NCBI GenBank assembly: GCA_021234155.1
Contig: JAJEKV010000027.1
Coordinates: forward strand, 10,676,716-10,740,715
DNA from: Isoetes taiwanensis
Lineage: Eukaryota; Streptophyta; Lycopodiopsida; Isoetales; Isoetaceae
Length of the DNA stretch: 64,000 nt
Reading direction: 5' to 3'
Part shown: piece after piece, positions 9,417-21,465 of the stretch
How positions within the stretch are numbered: the first letter of the stretch is position 1
Layout of the letters: every line of letters begins with the position of its first letter
Notes under the pieces: model-generated
Told to the model about the DNA's origin: nothing
Seen by the model: the letters and a program-made list of their open reading frames with translations, nothing else
The model's database searches: none
Position numbers and translations under genes: made by a program

Positions 9417-12312
9417 TTTAGGTTCAACACAAACTTCAAGCGTGTGTCTCTTTTAAGCCGCCTTTTGAAAGAGCTGTGACCTTGGTGGAAATACAGAACA
9501 TATTTTAGTTGCTTGGACTAGGAACATACATGGCAGAATTACGTAGATGACTTGAGGACAGTGTAACAAAAGAAGAATAACAACTATAATGTTAAACCTA
9601 AGCATGCCATAATTACTTTTAAAGATAGGGGGCATGCAGTAAAATTCCCTCAGTTGTCTAACCAACATACAAATGCATGGACAGGATTATATTGAAATAA
9701 GATAAGCATAGCTTCTACGAAAGCCAAGTCATCCTAGACCGCAGGGTCTTTTGGAGATAGTGAATAGATCTTATCTCATCTTACCTTACCATACCTTATC
9801 TTATCTAATGTCAAGACTGGTTTTCCAGCATTCTAAATCCTTCTCAGTTTAGGAGAACTTAGAAAAATAAACATGCTGTCATTCTATGGGAAAAAACTTA
9901 AACTTACTATCTAAACTCCTCCTTGAGTTCACTTGCTTTAGAGAATCAGGTCTGAAGTAACAATTGGGCTTAATACTAGAAACATGTTATAGGTCCCTTT
10001 AGTTTCCGGCGCTGCACTACAAAGTGGTGATGCTAATGGTTTGCAGTGTTCTGTAAGTGAGAGCAATTTAACCTTGCGGACCACATGGATTGGAAAAATG
10101 AACTGAGGTAGCAGGGATACCGTCATTCCCTTACTTGTTGTTCAGACCAACCCAAAGTATAAGAACAAACCACTATCTAAATACCAGAAAATTTTAGAGA
10201 ATGCTTCTATCTCGAAGTCAGTATTAAGTGCCATCCTAGAAAGGGTTCAATGAGGCACAGCCGCACAGTTTTATCTCAATGAATCTCAAATTCTATTACT
10301 GGGGCAGATTATTCGTACCTATAAAGGGCACCATTCCATATGGTTGAACAGCTTTCCCATAATCTTTTCATGCCAGACGTACACCTTTCAGAATACTAGG
10401 CACCTGCAAAAGCTAACGGCCAACATAAGAACAGGAAAAAAGTAAAATTTCTTACACCAATAATGCTATATATGCCCATTTTCATCAACAACTTCCAAAT
10501 GTATGACTAGAAGATCCAATTGATAAGCTCCTGTGGCGTAAGCTCCCATGAAATGAAAGGATTAAAGGCCAAACAGGGAACCAATTAATCTTATTAAGGC
10601 ACAGGCAATACGAGACCTTAAAATCTAACCTCATAATGAAAATGCGTGCAGCCCAAGCAAACCAAACACGGTAAAAGAAAACTTAAGCACCTAGATATCC
10701 AAAGCCCGGTTGGAAACATATGCAAAAGCTGCTCTGCTGCCGCTGTGAGACCAAATCTGGAGCTAGAGCTCCCATGAGAATGAGAAAAAAGGAAGTGGGT
10801 TACAGAGATATCATCCTATTGTCGCCATCTGACACCTAACCATAGATTATTTGCCAACAAAAAGCTCGGCTGTGTTGAAAATGCCAAGCTCGGATCCTTC
10901 AATGGTTAGATTTTCTCCTTCACTGCTTTTGCTTTTCTGTCAAGTTCAATCTAGGCTAAGTATCAAAACAAAATCAAAGTGCCCCACGAATATTCTGCTG
11001 CATCTCACTTGCCATGTGTTGTACAACAATCCCAAATAAAATAATTCTTTTGCAATTCATATGGTGGCCTAACCACAGCTCAATCAAAGCTATTTTCTCT
11101 CGGGAACAAAGAAAGTAACGTACTGATGTTTGACTCAAAGATCACAAACAACTAGTTTCACATGCCTCCAAGTTTGTGGCTTTTATATCAAATACAAATA
11201 CAAGATGCTATGCTTTGTGGTGAAAACTAGGGTTTGATGTACGTAAATGTAAGCCTATCGTGTGTTACCATATGGCACACATTCTTTTAGGGAATGTTAG
11301 TCTTGACGATGTTCTTTATTTTTACCTTACATTCTTACATTTTTACCCTACATTCTAAAAATTTTACGCCACATTGTAAAAATTTTACCCTACATTCTAA
11401 GTTTTCTACCCTATATTCACATATTTCAACTTACATTCTTACTCAAATCAATGCAAACAAGTACAAAACACTGAAATTTACAGAGTAAAAAAGTTTCATT
11501 TCATGTCAAAAATTACAAGAGTGCAGATCATTAGGTCACACTAGATCAGAAGTTTATCAGAAAACATGAAAAAACAAAACAAATCAGTAAAATGATCACT
11601 GAGATCAGTTCCAACTCCAAACCTAACTCTTCTTTATCACATTCGATATGAACTCACTCAAATTTTTCCCTGTTATATGAGGCATACAATGCTGCAATTC
11701 TGAAATGTTCCACTAGAAATATTTGGAATCTGCATCTGCAAGCCTAATGCATGTCTCACGACAGAAAAGATGAAATGCAGAAGGAAATAAACGAGTCGTT
11801 AGCATAAAAAATAAAGACAAACATGAATCTACTTACAAGTATTATAAGGAATCACTTCAAAGTTTGCAAAAACCTCGAAAGCTTGCAAAGAAACTCAAAA
11901 AATTGGAAAAGAAGGCCGAAAAGTCGACAAAAATCCACTAAAAGTTCGCAAAAGCTGTCAGAACTCGACAAAAAACTCAGAAACTCGACAAAATTACTCA
12001 ACCAACCATGCAAGCAAGATTTATCAGAATATAAAAAAAATATAACTAAAAACACAAGAAAAAAGTCGATAAACAACTGCAAAATACTCTAACGCCTTTA
12101 TAGATCATGCAATGCCATCAAAAAACTCAAAAAAAATGCCCCAGCGCCTTCGAAAATGGCATGACGTCGTTCAAAACGCCATAGCCAATTCATGAAGGAG
12201 GAAGAGAGAGAAAATGTTCGTCGAACATTGGTCTAAACTTTTTTCCACGTCAGGGCCAACTAGATGCCACATCAAAAAAAATGCTAGCTGTACATTCACA
12301 TTATAAGAACGA
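9417..12312. other. Upstream intergenic DNA, no gene recognised
   Basis: Contains the presumed GLUTAMINE DUMPER-like promoter (first few hundred bases). At 11,320-11,440 there are short repeats of TTTTACCCTACATTC type, and at 11,850-12,090 low-complexity AAACTC/TCGACAAA repeats that open a long but low-complexity plus-strand frame. I see no gene. Confidence 0.5.
9768..9807 (-). promoter_or_regulatory. Cluster of GATAAG (I-box-like) motifs
   Basis: On the minus strand this stretch has repeated GATAAG/GATAAGG motifs within 40 bp, about 350-390 bp upstream of the GLUTAMINE DUMPER-like start codon. GATA motifs are common in light- and nitrogen-responsive plant promoters. The role here is an inference from position and could equally be simple-sequence DNA. 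Confidence 0.3.
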
Positions 12313-12342
12313 CTAGAAAAGTGTGCCCGGCGATGCCGGGCA
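12313..12342 (-). mobile_element. Helitron 3' terminus (hairpin + CTAG)
   Basis: Read on the minus strand: TGCCCGGC, loop ATC, GCCGGGCA, then CACTTTTCTAG and a flanking T. The 8-bp GC stem lies 11 bases from the CTAG end, the spacing expected of Helitron terminators. The same design recurs at 53,651-53,682. Confidence 0.9.
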
Positions 12343-12583
12343 TTAGTCGTGGACGTATGAGGGCATTTATGTGCGTTAGTTGTGGTTGTGTCGTGAATGT
12401 GCACAATGCATCGAAGGCAATGTATGTGTAGGTGGAAATAGACACATATAGATACTGAACAAACTTTACCTTTTTAAAGTGTACACATAATATGAAGTTC
12501 AAACAAAATGTTAAACAAATGTACTGGTTCTATACGCAAATACAAAATATTTTTAGTGCAAAATGAGGTTATGTCCGTCAATG

Positions 12584-13207
12584 TCAATGGATCCACATCA
12601 TGAAGAACCTGTCCCAAAGAACTCTAGGAACGTCCGTCGGCTCGATGTGAAGCTCAGTTGCAAAGCTGATAGGTATAGAAGCTCCTCCCGTCGTGCCTAT
12701 GGTGGCGAACATGAATGTGTAAACATGCTCTGATACCATGTCCCACACGCGCGACTCAGGTGTACCAACAACAATGTTATGCTTTGTTAGGAACTCAGGA
12801 AGCTCGTAATCGCCAACTGCGTCGTGTGGAATCGATGCCCAAGCCTTGAACCGTCTCCCATCACAAACACCAATGTGTGTGATGCCTCCTGGCGTGAAGC
12901 AAGTTCCCCTGCATGTATACTTGGAGGGGAACTTTTTTGACTCCAACACAGCAACACGCCAGCGTGTGTTATCAACTATCGTATAACTCCATACAATAAT
13001 AAGTTATCATTTCAGAAAAAGATAGGAAACATGCATTAATGAACTTCTTAATAAATGATAGAATATCCTATTAAGAAGCATATAAGCAATTTGTTATTGT
13101 TGGAACTAACAAATCTTACACTCACCATCCCTTTGATGTACATGAACTATCGCCCTTGGCTTAGGATTTTCAAGTTCCCGAGGTACAAAGGGTGTGTAGG
13201 GCGTCAT
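12584..13207 (-). CDS. Spliced Helitron accessory ORF, 157 aa, unknown
   Basis: Exon 1 is 13207-13126, starting at an ATG (MTPYTPFVPRELENP...). The donor is GTGAGTG at 13125, the acceptor ends ACGATAG at 12,976, and exon 2 is 12975-12584, giving an uninterrupted 157-residue frame that joins as HQRD|VDNTRWRVAVLES. An acceptor-like GTGTGCAG also precedes exon 1 (13,211-13,218), so it could instead be spliced to an upstream exon. Exon 2 holds GITHIGVCDGRRFKAWASIP and HVYTFMFATIGTTGGA. It lies between the helicase and the terminal hairpin. I do not recognise the family. A diverged relative sits in the same place in the second Helitron (54,013-54,366), which argues that it belongs to this Helitron lineage and is under some constraint. 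Confidence 0.6.
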
Positions 13208-13301
13208 GATCTGCACACATTTAGAAGATCAATAAACATCCAAGAATGAAAACCTTTGAAAAAAAACACAACGTTAGTCGAGGACATGACACTTACCTCC
13301 A

Positions 13302-15335
13302 TCACAAAGCATCCGTGTAAACCACGTTCCTTGTGAACCTTGAAACTGTATTGGCGTCTTCTTGAGGCATGGATAGTGGGTCTTTGATAGCAACCCGAAT
13401 TCCTTGTCGATTTTGTACCCTTGAGAATGCCACATATAATTGTCCATGCGTAAAGACAGGCTTTGGAGATATATCCCCACCTTATGCATTGTCTGGCCCT
13501 GGGACTTGTTTATGGTCATGGCAAAGACCGGCCGCAAAGGGAATTGCACCCTTTCAAACTGAAATGGCAAACCTGAATCGGTAGGCACAATTGGAATGCG
13601 TGATAGGAGCACAGTATCACCAACGTGTGTCCCAGTTACTATCTCTGCCTCAATGACACGTCTTCCCAGCTTTCGTATAATCAATCGTGTTCCATTGTAA
13701 AGGCCCTTCTTGAATGATGTAGACCTCAACAACATTACAATCATTCCCACCTTCAGGTTTAGCTCGTGGGGCGGTACACCACTTGGAGTTTGTGCATTAA
13801 GAAACTCAATGGGATATAGACCTGCTTGCTGGCCAACTGTGTCTATGATTCGATCAGCACTAAAGTAATCTGTCGTCTCTCCAGGGATAAGAGACGCCAC
13901 CTTCTTATTGATCTCATCAACAAAATAGTTCAAAGGCGATAGTATAGCACAACGTGTCCAGAAAATCACTTCTTTCCAATTCTGTTGGATATCAGAAAAT
14001 ATGTCCTGAATTAAATCATCCACATCATCTGAGCCAAGACATATATCCTGCGGGAGATGCACCATATCAACACCCTTCTCCGGAAAGGTTGGTTCTCGGC
14101 CATCTCCTATACTTAGTAAGTAGTCAGCAAATGCTTGTTGTTCAAGCGCATCTAACACCAATGCATTCATGACGCGCATGTTGATTGTCAGTTTATATTC
14201 TCTCACACTATCCCAGATATACGAACTCTTTAGATAAGCTTCTACAATTTGTGTGCGCGAACCTTTAGGAACCACGGGTAGTATTTGTCGGAAATCCCCT
14301 CCCAATAGCATTGGAATCCCACCAAACGGGGTCTGCTCATTGCCCATCACATCTCTCAATGTTCTATCCACTGCCTCAAATATCCATTTGTGCATCATTG
14401 GTGCCTCATCCCATACAATCAACCGACATGCTCGAATGAGTCTTGCCAATTCTGACTGCCTTGGAATGTTGCAGGTAGACGCTTCGTGTGCTCCTATGGG
14501 TATTTTGAAACGCGAATGAGTTGTTCGACCACCTTGCAGTAACACCGACGCAATATCAGAAGATGCAAGCGCCAGAGCAATCCAACCCCTTGCACGTACA
14601 TACCCTAGGAGAGTGTTATATAGATATGTTTTCCCGGTTCCACCAGGGCCATTCACGAAGAAGACCCCACCACTAGTCTTATCGATAACATGGTCGAGAA
14701 CAACATCATAAACTGACCGTTGATCAATGTTCAACTTCTCAGAATCAGATAGGACTTTATCCATACTCACATACATCATTTCCTCCTGGAATAGTGTGGT
14801 TGTGTCTAGCACAGTTTCTGGTAAGTTGAAGTCCATTTCTGCTAGGCTCCTTCCAACCGATTGCATATGATCCTCCACATCCATTAGTGCCATGTCAATA
14901 GCATACTGACTCAGCTGACCTGTCTTGGAATAAGCATCATAAGCAACCTGGTCTAGGAAATCTTCAACCATCCTATATTCCAACTCCTTCCAAATATCAA
15001 GTGGATACAATGGGTTACATTCCAACAGAATTGAAGCAAATAAATGTCGCAATTGACGTGGCATACCCCATGATGATGCTTCTCGTAGGCATTCTAGCCA
15101 CTCTGAATTATCATTCACAATCATTCGCTTGATGCATGCATTCTTGAATGTCTCACACAAATGACCGTCAACATTTTCAAATCTTCAAAAGACGTAGCTC
15201 CGGGTACATTGCTTAGCAACATCCGCAAATAGAATCGTTCACCCTGTGAGGGAGTCACAAAGTACATTCTACCCACAGATGGCATAACCTGAATACGCTG
15301 ACGAATTGTCCATTTGTATGTCGCCTTGTGGACCT
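13302..15335 (-). pseudogene. Helitron Pif1-like helicase (frameshifted)
   Basis: The C-terminal half of a RepHel protein; the helicase is thought to unwind DNA during rolling-circle transposition. The main frame (15160-13274) has Walker A GPGGTGKT (residues 171-178), Walker B IVWDEAPM (about 248-255), GGDFRQILPVVP, and QTMHKVG near the end. Two single-base breaks are visible. Near 15,176 the upstream frame (GERFYLRMLLSNVPGATSFEDL) shifts into the main one. Near 13,465 a lost C (CTCCAAAG for CTCCCAAAG) removes the final motif, which is still readable in the next frame as PVFTHGQLYVAFSRVQNRQG and ends NVVYTDAL at 13,302. The upstream end is broken by the retro-insertion. Confidence 0.9.
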
Positions 15336-16085
15336 GAGCTTGCCATGATGTTTCCCAATGTTGAGGCTTTCGCTACCTACAGGTCTAGGCATACTTTTGT
15401 CTCTACCTCCCCAATTGCTCCTATCCCCTGTCACATAGCAGCCACTTCACTCAAGTGTCGTATTGTATCATCTTCTTCCCATCTGCCTCTGCACTAGTTA
15501 ATCCGCCAGTATTACCAGCTCGTGTGCCTTCTTCTCTAGCTATTTCTGCACTATCGCCTTCTTTGAGTGCATCTCCGTCTCAGTCTATATCAGTAGACCC
15601 TCTTAATGAGGATCAACACTCTCGTCTTCTGGACATTGCTCACAAGCAAGAATTATTGGAAGAAGGATGGTCTACTCCATGCTTGAAGAAGCTTGCATGT
15701 CGCAAAAATAGCTCGGCTCCTCAATCTGCATTAGTTCACTCTGTAGCGCCAGTATCTGCTACGATTGTTACAGTGGATGTCCCTGATTCAGTGGCATTGA
15801 GACACCAGGGAGCAGATCAAGTTGTTGTTAATGATTCTATGGATGTGGAAGTTCGACCTGGTTAAAGTAACTTTTCTATAAATATAATGATATATTATTC
15901 TTCTCTTTGTAGGAGAGGAAAATAGTGTGAACTGCATTATACTGTCATGCTTAGATGGGTGGCCCTGCTCAGTTGGATCTGATTGTCCACTGGGTTTTTT
16001 ATTCATGTCTCTGCATTGTATTATGTATTATGATGGAGTGTTATTAATAAAGTTTGACGTCCTAAAAAAAAAAAAAAAAAAAAAG
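15336..16085 (+). mobile_element. Poly(A)-tailed retro-insertion inside the Helitron
   Basis: The Helitron frame breaks after FPKSF (16,090) and resumes near 15,335 (HKATYKWTIRQR). The DNA between, read on the plus strand, ends in AATAAA (about 16,047) followed 12 bases later by about 22 A residues (16,064-16,085), as expected of a reverse-transcribed insert. It contains a 136-aa frame at 15455-15865 rich in Ser/Ala/Pro with HSRLLDIAHKQELLEEGWS. I cannot tell whether the source is a LINE 3' end or a host mRNA. No clear target duplication is visible. The 5' boundary is uncertain by tens of bases. Confidence 0.65.
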
Positions 16086-18141
16086 TAAAGCTCTTGGGAA
16101 AGTCATGGTACAACAGAGTTCGAGACACTGGGTATTCATTTGCAGCATTCACCCTAAACCAACCCATGAGAGTGGTGCCATGTGCATTGTTAATCACTTC
16201 ATATAAGTCTGCATTCTCATCAAAAAGTATTGGTTGCTCATTCGGAAGGCGAACTCCTAAGCGCACGACATGAGGATTCTGTTCTTGCAACCCAAACTTG
16301 AACAACCGCCATGCGCCCTCAGAGGCAGCGTAGTATTTGGCATTGACATACTGCTGAACTTCGTCATGCTCATCTGTTATAGCGCTCGTCGTGGCGACAC
16401 TCTCTCTAGAACCTTCACTGATATCATGTCTAGACCCTTATAGATATACTTGTATAAGTATTTAACTCCTTTAATATGAGCACATATCTCGACATTGATG
16501 GGCATCTAAAATAGCATGATAACCACGGATTATAGGGTACAACCCATCTATTGTCCATGTTCATGCCATCTCGATAGACAGTTCTCCCATCATTTCTACG
16601 TCTATAGAGTGGGTACCCGTTGCTAATCATGGTCTGCTCTAGAAATTGCTTTGGATACCATTTACTACACACCCCATCTACCATACAGGGAGCATTGGGA
16701 TACGTAAGGCCGCAGGGGCCATGCATCATCTAATGTGTCACCACCTCATACAACTCAGGGTTAGATTCTTTGTCTGGAATCTCCGCACAAATCACTTTAC
16801 CTATATCCTCGACTGTCAGTGGCTTGTCCTCCTGGTACAATATGTTAAGGAGATGCACATGAGGAAGGCCCCTCTTCTGGAACTCAATGACATGAATCCT
16901 GGCAGAAATGCGGCCAAATATGCCATGGTGCGACACAATCTCTAATAGCCCCTTCAACTTTAAATAGAAGACATGGGCTACTAAATCAGGCCTGTCAGAT
17001 GGGTCCTGGCCATTTATGAGTTCCCTTTGTATTTCTGGCCACTTTGGGTTGGCAGTCATAGTGATGAATAAATCTGGTCGGCCAAGCTCTCGAACAATTG
17101 CCATCGCATCTTGGTAGAGCTGAGTCATGTAACGTGTGCTTCCAATAAATGTTTCTGGTAGAATGACACGATGTCCAATGGAGGTCCCATCGTGCCCAGT
17201 GGAATCCACACCATTATACAACTCACTACGTAGTTGAGCCTAATTTAGTTGTACCCAACCCAATCTTGACTGCCACATCTTAGCAAACATGTCACAGATG
17301 TACCATGGAACAACCTCCCTGCGTTATGAAGTGGTGATAATGTGCCACTGCGTACCTGTAGGTGATACTTATAGAATTGCAAGATGGTTACGCCCTTTGA
17401 TATGTTCACTTGTTGGATCCCTGTATGCCAGCCATCAGTTCCATAGGGGAACATGAGTGCAAAGTGTAGAGCATCATATGATGAATGATGTGCGTCAATA
17501 TGCCTTATTCCTCCTTCCTTTGAATGTACGACAATGTCTCTGAGATTGTCTTCTGGGCCACAGTCAAGTGGCATTAATATTGCTATCTCATTTGTAGATG
17601 GAGCACTATATTATCGTCTACGCGAATCCTGCAGGTTTGCACTTGGTATTCGAAGACGCATATCAACAGTTGGATTTGCTCGCATCACCTTAGCCGCTGA
17701 GAGAAATATATGAACAAAAGGATTTACATCTGCCATCATGTGTTGAAGGCACGCCATTGTATCACGTCGCGTACCACCACTGAACGATGTACGACGATCT
17801 AGCTGCAACTCATCACCGTCCATGATGTAAATTTGTGCAAAGCACGGATGTTCATCCTGGCTATCATGTAACAACATGGGACACATGCGGCCGTTGACTC
17901 TGAAAGTGTACGCACCTCCAATGGAGTTTGCCAAAGAGGCATCAAGTTTGACAGCCAATGAGGCAAATGCAAGAGCATTGTTATACTTTCTAATACCAGA
18001 GCGAAAGTCCCTTCCAATGTCATCCCTTCGTGTGTATAGATCCATGAGAGCAGGAGGGGGAGTCGGGAAAAGTGGCAATGAAACCTTCCCATTTGAACAA
18101 CAAAATGTACCAAGTTCATCCCTTCCACAGCAAGGCCCCAC
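16086..18141 (-). pseudogene. Helitron Rep (HUH-Y2 nuclease), broken
   Basis: Consecutive minus-strand frames cover a Helitron_like_N/Rep protein. In order they are: DELGTFCCSNGKVSLPLFP and the IRKYNNALAFASL block (17611-18141); SYDALHFALMFPYGTDGWH (17245-17574); LGRPDLFITMTANPKWPEIQ with the HUH-type HVH in KRGLPHVHLL (HVH at 16,853-16,861); MMHGPCG...DNRWVVPYNPWLS; then VKYLYKYIYKG (about 16,433-16,462), carrying the paired catalytic tyrosines. After that comes WRLFKFGLQEQNPHVVRLGV (to 16,090). Breaks include stops at about 17,608 and 17,240 and frameshifts near 17,310 and 16,470. The key catalytic residues survive, the frame does not. Confidence 0.9.
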
Positions 18142-19067
18142 AATGCTTGCATTTTTTGCTCATCCTTCCTGCATCGCAATATTGCGGAGCTGTAGCACTC
18201 CAAGCTATTTTCCAAAATCCGACCCTTCTCCTTATTAATGCCTCAGCTTGTGGTGCATCACCATCATCATCCTGGAATGCCTCTGCATGCCTTAGATTCA
18301 TCCTTCTCATGCTAGCACGTGCACCAATGCTACTTGGTTCTTCACCTGGCACACTTGCAATAGGATTTAAATGCGATACCACTCCCATTGCATCACCCTC
18401 TGCAACAATATTCTCACTTTGCATGGGAATGGTGTTCTGCACTACGTCGCCAAGTCAAGAACATCCACCCAGCGTTGTTGCACTGTTACCTCCATCAAAT
18501 ACATTCCCACCCTGGTCTGTCAAACATGATGCCACTGTTGTGCTAGCAGGCGTTAAGCTAACATTCTCAAATTCTCTTGCCAATGCTCTAGCGTTGGCCA
18601 TGCGTCTTCTTGCTCGACGATTGCTTTTCTCCAACTTAGACTCCATTTCCTTAGGTGTTTCATAAGATGGATTTTGCCGTACAGCATCTGGGGTTTGAGT
18701 TAAGGTTCAAAGGAATTCCATGCATAGTGGATCGTGCTGGTAGAGCCTCAGTACATTCATCATCAACAACCCCACTTGGCAACGAACTCACAACATCCAT
18801 GCTTGTTGATGCATGGATTAATATGCACTCATTCAGCTCGTGCTGCAAGTTTCTAACAATACTTCCATAGGTAGTTCCATCTCTCTCGCATGTGTCATCA
18901 TGCACAACCATGTCTCCCCCTATTGCACGTGCTCGTGCTCTCCATGTTAATTTACACTTACGGGCCAGACGCCTCTTCCTAGCTGACTTTGACTCTTGTT
19001 CGGGTGTAACTGAAGATGCCTTGCCATCTTTATAAGTTCTAGAACTCATGGTTTTTGATGTCACCAT
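18116..19067 (-). pseudogene. N-terminal region of Helitron Rep
   Basis: Three minus-strand frames (19067-18660, 18646-18455, 18442-18116) run towards Rep. The first two are Arg/Lys/Ala-rich (ARKRRLARKCKLTWRARARA; NRRARRRMANARALAREF), typical of the variable N-terminus of plant Helitron proteins. The last ends in KKCKHCGALLW, the Cys motif that normally precedes the FCCSNGKV block. The two basic segments look like diverged copies of one another. Frameshifts separate the pieces. Confidence 0.7.
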
Positions 19068-19230
19068 ATCCTGAAGATGAAGATGAGGTCATGGATCCGA
19101 ACGGGGCATATAGGAAAGGAAGCTACGGGTCAATTAAGCGTGCAAATTTACATCCATATAACTTTGTATCTAGAGCAACATAATTTAGGCCAGACAAAAG
19201 TAATCCTAATCCCTAAAATAATTAGAGGCT

Positions 19231-19475
19231 AGTGAACATAAATCCTACTGGTAAAGAAAGACCTCGAACACACTGTGTGCCCATGCCAGCACGAAACTAA
19301 ATTGAAACTTAGGAGAGTCATAAACGTTCTATCAAAAGTAATGTAAAACCCTAAAAGAATCTTACAGATTGATGAACATAAATTCTACTCGTAGGGAAAG
19401 ACCTCAAATATACTACGTGCCCATGCCACCATGAAACTAAACATTCTCCTAGAGTGTCATAAACATCCTAACAAA
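19231..19475. repeat. Diverged direct repeat, about 105 bp, two copies
   Basis: GTGAACATAAATCCTACT at about 19,231 and ATGAACATAAATTCTACT at about 19,372 begin related stretches that share GTGCCCATGCCA and GAAACTAAA and end in GTCATAAAC(G/A)T. Copy spacing is about 141 bp. It lies just upstream of the Helitron genes and may be part of the element's 5' region. Confidence 0.65.
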
Positions 19476-20615
19476 TGACCTATCGAACAGGTGGAATCCA
19501 AAACGGTCTTCCTCTAGTACATGGAATGTCACTCACCCTAAAGAAAAAGTGGATGTAATAGCAAAGCAAACAAACAAGACACACAAAAAAAGTTTATAAA
19601 GTTTGGTTACCATTGTGGTCCATACCAAACAATAGTTTGACACAAAAGAAGGGAAAATATTTGTTTTTACCTTCTCGAATACAATGGTATGTACTTTGAG
19701 AATCATGTTCTAGCAACGTACCAAAAGGAGAAAATCTTGAAGTTCAAGTAAAGAAAAAAAAATAAAAATGAAGAGACTATAATAAATAGATAAACTTTTT
19801 TATCCATTGACCATGTCGTAGGATTACATCAAAAGGGTACATAAGGCATGTACCTTATAATTTTGATGAAGTACAAAAAAGAGTATTCTAAGGCGATGCT
19901 CTTTTATCATCAAGGAAGTGCTACAACACCATTAAAGGTCTATCTACAAAAACAAAAACCTGCACTGCACTATGCTCTCAACCCATGTTATTCTCTCAAC
20001 CATCTTCCCCATTCTTCAGTACAAATAACATCTCATTAATGACTTCTTTGACCTCCCTCACTTCCACGAAAGTGCTTTGGCTATAGAATTTCTCAAGCTT
20101 GACAATAAGATTCACGATGTCAACACTTATCAACTCATGTACACACTTTGGACATGGCCTCCAAGGTTGCCACTCATACCACGACACTTTTTCAAATCCC
20201 AATTGCTCGAAAATGCTTCTACGGCGATTGCTATTCTTTTTTACCTGCATCCTTCTTCTCTGGACCAATCTTTAATTGATTCTTGGTTCATACCTATTCA
20301 AAGGGCTTCTCTAGAACATCACATAATATAATGCCAGAAGGTAGAAAATATAAAAGATACTCACCTTCCAAACCTCACCTACACAATGGCCATGGGTCCA
20401 CAAGTCTTAAAGCTTGCTGGAAGGAGAAACAAGCCATTTGGTTCTTCAGATGGAAGTGTGCAGGAATAAAGGTGTATACAAGTACAAAATAATGCAAATC
20501 ACAATCGCCTGAAAGCATTATTTAGGCATGTGCTTCCTAAGTAAGCTTTGGGATGCTAGGGCTTTAGGGCTAGTAAAGACAACACACTATAGAAATTAGA
20601 TTAATCCCATGCTTG
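19476..20615. other. No gene recognised
   Basis: AT-rich DNA. A 90-aa minus frame at 19996-20268 (with YEWQPWRPCPKCVHELISVD) is the only protein-like piece; it has no family match known to me and no supporting context. Confidence 0.4.
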
Positions 20616-20965
20616 CCAGGGATCCACATCGGTACCTGTTAGCGCATTTGCCCATGAAGAAGCATAGAATGATCGCATCCCTTCATGCAGATGCAAAAAT
20701 GCCTCAGAATTGAGACAAGCAGATTGACCTGAGAAGAGCTAGAAAACAAGGTCTGCCAATGTTGAGAATTGGAAGTTATTGAAGATGAGTGCCACACTCT
20801 ATAGAACTGCCCATCATTTGAGCCTATTAGAGCACAATATGCCAGGTTGGTTACACCTAACAGACCACTACATATGTTGTTGTAGATGGCTGCAGTAGGG
20901 ATATTAGCATCATACCTTCAGGAGATATTGGACATGCGAGATCAGTTGTGTCTTTTATCAATATA
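20616..20965 (+). mobile_element. LINE 3' fragment (non-L1 family)
   Basis: Plus-strand frames match the C-terminus of the LINE at 29.2-31.6 kb. MKKHRMIASLHADAKMPQN corresponds to the QKRHAICRIRL region. VIEDECHTL*NCPSFEPIRA corresponds to QVEDEEHALLRCKAYETLRD (zinc-binding-like tail). VGILASYLQEILDMRDQLC corresponds to LGKYLLELLRFRDTCL. Stops and frameshifts show it is dead. The sequence after 20,965 to about 21,465 has no recognisable gene apart from a palindrome CCCCCTCGAGAGGGGG near 21,015. Confidence 0.65.
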
Positions 20966-21465
20966 TTAACATGTACAAATGTACAGTTTATCATTAAGCT
21001 TATTAATATGGTTTCCCCCTCGAGAGGGGGGGTCTTTAAATCCTGGACAGTAATAGATTTACTGTGTTCTTTTTGGGTCTCATAGGCTTTTTGGTCTCCA
21101 CGGAGATAAAATTCATATCAATTCAATTCTTTGTTCAAAAGAATGATTGTAAAGACAACGGACTTGCGAAGAGTTTGAAGAATCTTGGCAAACGAGTGGA
21201 ATCCTTCCCCTGGGGCTATCTATATACCCAAAATCGCCACCTTCGTATAAGCAAGCAACCTCGTCTTGTAATTTTGGAGGGAATTCTAACTTTTCAGATA
21301 AATCAAATTTAAAAAATGTGAAAAAGTAATATGTATAATTTTTGCATCCAAATATGCATTTGCGGTGTTGCACATCATTTAAACAAAGAATATTGTTAAT
21401 GTCATCATCACTTTCATTTACTAAGTGCTCTTGATAGTTTCATCTATTATTGGAGCATTGCTAGC

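Larger units (their letters stand above)
12313..19080 (-). mobile_element. Degenerate autonomous Helitron
   Basis: On the minus strand the order is: N-terminal region, Rep (HUH nuclease with Y2 motif), Pif1-like helicase, spliced accessory ORF, terminal hairpin and CTAG end followed by T. That is the complete Helitron layout. The 3' end is clear (12,313); the 5' TC end could not be located and is placed just past the most upstream frame. Several frameshifts and stops, plus a retro-insertion between Rep and helicase (about 15.3-16.1 kb), make it inactive as it stands. Helitrons insert between A and T without target duplication, and the flank at 12,312 supplies the T on the element's strand. 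Confidence 0.85.

Noticed and set aside
11823-12092. Lys/Ser-rich 89-aa frame and its Phe/Leu-rich shadow
   Set aside because: Low-complexity A-rich DNA with short repeats; no start context, homology or conserved pattern.
12313-15335. Host Pif1 helicase gene
   Set aside because: The helicase is fused in order to Rep motifs and a Helitron 3' end, so it is an element gene, not the cellular Pif1.
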